8,467 nucleotides of DNA from Fimbriiglobus sp. (GTDB taxonomy: Bacteria > Planctomycetota > Planctomycetia > Gemmatales > Gemmataceae), in NCBI GenBank assembly GCA_025352585.1, contig JANXTD010000954.1, positions 1-8,467 of the forward strand. The letters are read 5' to 3'. This document shows positions 7,400 to 8,467 of the stretch, piece by piece. Numbering within the stretch: position 1 is the stretch's first letter; each line of letters begins with the position of its first letter. A program made the translations under genes and the position numbers. A model generated the notes under the pieces. The model did not search any database. It worked only from the letters and a program-made list of their open reading frames with translations, and was not told the DNA's origin.

Positions 7400-8467
7400 T
7401 TACCGCACCTCGCGCGGGCCGGGCAGCATCAGCGGCTCGCCCAGCGGGCCGACGTGCGTGATGAACGCCAGGAACAGGTCGAGCAGCCCCGCCGAGTGGC
7501 CCGTCCGGCCGCGCACCGTCAGCGCGAACGTGCTCACCGTCAGCTTGCCGGTGAAGCCCTTGAGCGTGATCTCGCACGTCTCGCCGTTGCTCGCCGTCAC
7601 CAGCTTCAACCCCGCGATCGGGCGGTCTTCGAGGCGGTCGATGAGCGTGTCGATGTCGAGCGGCTGCGTGAAGACGAACAGGAACTGGTCGAACAGCTTG
7701 CCGAACGCCGCCTCGAAGCCGGTCGAGCGCACGAAGCCGATGTCGGCCAGCCGGCCCAGCTCGCGCGTCCACGTCACCTTGCTCGGATCCTCGGCGTCGA
7801 GCATCGCGGTGACGGTGTACTCGAAGTCGGGCGTGCGGATCTGGCCCACGCCGTCGCCGTCGGCCGTCACGTCCACGTCCTTGCGCTTGTAGCCGAAGGT
7901 CTCGCGGGAGAGTTCGTGGACGCCGTCGAGGTCGGCCTTGATGTCGGTCGAGGCGAGCCGGGCGACGAACTTGCGCGACGACGGGCTGGCGTTGTCAGGC
8001 GTCGAGAGGCCCTTGCGGTAGCCGGCCAGGCCCTTGAAGCGTACCGAACTCTCGGAGCGGAAGGCGACGCGCAACAGCCGCGCCGGGTCGCGCAGAATCC
8101 CGCCCACGTCCCCGCCGACGCGGCTCGACAGGTCGATCAGCGTCTCCTCGGCGTGCTGCGGCCCCAGCAGCACCGGCGTCTGGACGCTGGCGGTGTCGAA
8201 GTGCTTGCGCAACAGCCGCGGCAACTCGTCGCCCAGGTACGCGGAGAGCGTCCCGGCGGTCAGCATCCCCTCGGGCGTGAGGGCCTTGGTCGCCCGCCCG
8301 GCCACGGCGTCACTGACGAGGTGCGCGAACAGGCTCGCCTTGAGCGCCGCGGTCGTGTGCGACTCCTCGTCGTCGCCCGCCGACAGCAGCCCCGCGGCCT
8401 TGGGCGACTCGGCGAAGTGGGCCTGCACGTCGGCCGTGGCGAAGCCGGCCACGTCGAGGAACACGCC
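7400..8467 (-). CDS. Caspase-like (peptidase C14-like) protein, 3' part, cut by window edge
   Basis: The open frame runs off the right edge, so the true start is outside; about 355 residues are visible. Numbering below starts at the GTG at 8464. Residues 2-101 fit the C-terminal half of a caspase fold: a strand ending FLDVAG (where active enzymes have FLDACHSG), then GLLSAGDDEESHTT (25-38), FAHLVSDAVAG (46-56), GMLTAGTLSAYLGDELPRLL (66-85) and QTPVLLG (95-101). The Cys position reads Ala and the next position Gly, so this may be a pseudo-protease, with the caveat that the His-bearing part is not visible. Residues about 105-354 form a further region I do not recognise, with charged alpha/beta character, a strand-rich part (about 195-235) and a helical LFDQFLFVFTQPLDIDTLIDRL (257-278). 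The unknown gene and doc follow on the same strand after 70 bases. The caspase call rests on motif pattern only. Confidence 0.6.
   Translation of the reverse strand, partial: GVFLDVAGFATADVQAHFAESPKAAGLLSAGDDEESHTTAALKASLFAHLVSDAVAGRATKALTPEGMLTAGTLSAYLGDELPRLLRKHFDTASVQTPVLLGPQHAEETLIDLSSRVGGDVGGILRDPARLLRVAFRSESSVRFKGLAGYRKGLSTPDNASPSSRKFVARLASTDIKADLDGVHELSRETFGYKRKDVDVTADGDGVGQIRTPDFEYTVTAMLDAEDPSKVTWTRELGRLADIGFVRSTGFEAAFGKLFDQFLFVFTQPLDIDTLIDRLEDRPIAGLKLVTASNGETCEITLKGFTGKLTVSTFALTVRGRTGHSAGLLDLFLAFITHVGPLGEPLMLPGPREVR

Noticed and set aside
7374..7400. A tiny eight-codon minus-strand frame whose ATG overlaps the TAA of the caspase-like gene (TAATG), containing AGGAGG.
   Set aside because: It could be a coupling leader for the unknown gene, but AGGAGG has no start codon at a usable distance and the peptide is too short to support a function.

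Overview
The window is GC-rich (heavy C/G at third codon positions) with dense coding on both strands. The gene mix suggests a planctomycete, probably near Gemmata. It holds an RND efflux gene followed by a lipoprotein outer-membrane channel, a membrane protein with an N-terminal zinc ribbon, a caspase-like protein, and a long palindrome of which one strand reads LARRASEG in one frame. I recall that peptide as a recurring repeat-derived N-terminus in Gemmata-type proteins. The lineage is inferred; no rRNA or marker gene is present.

Left part (+ strand, 17-5047): a complete inner-membrane RND drug/proton antiporter of the AcrB (HAE1) type is followed by a TolC/OprM-like outer-membrane factor lipoprotein. 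Together these make two of the three parts of a tripartite efflux pump. The periplasmic adaptor is not in the window and probably lies just upstream of position 1. Between the two genes sits a 115-base hairpin-forming element with perfect 38-base arms (3290-3404). It creates a false in-frame upstream start for the channel gene.

Right part (- strand, 8467 down to 5096): four genes read toward the efflux genes, so the two blocks converge at about 5047/5096. In transcription order they are: (1) the 3' part of a protein starting with what looks like the C-terminal half of a caspase-fold (peptidase C14-like) domain, cut by the window edge; (2) a 270-aa protein of unknown function; (3) a Doc-type Fic protein with a complete HxFxDGNKR motif, whose ATG overlaps the stop of gene 2 as ATGA; (4) a 306-aa protein with a CxxC/CxxC zinc ribbon and four membrane helices.

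The most interesting part is the caspase-like / unknown / Doc cluster. Doc toxins normally follow a small Phd antitoxin. Here the translationally coupled upstream partner is a large unknown protein, which makes it a candidate non-canonical antitoxin or partner. The caspase-like domain appears to have Ala where the catalytic Cys is expected. Whether these genes form one conflict or defence system is a hypothesis that the sequence alone cannot settle.
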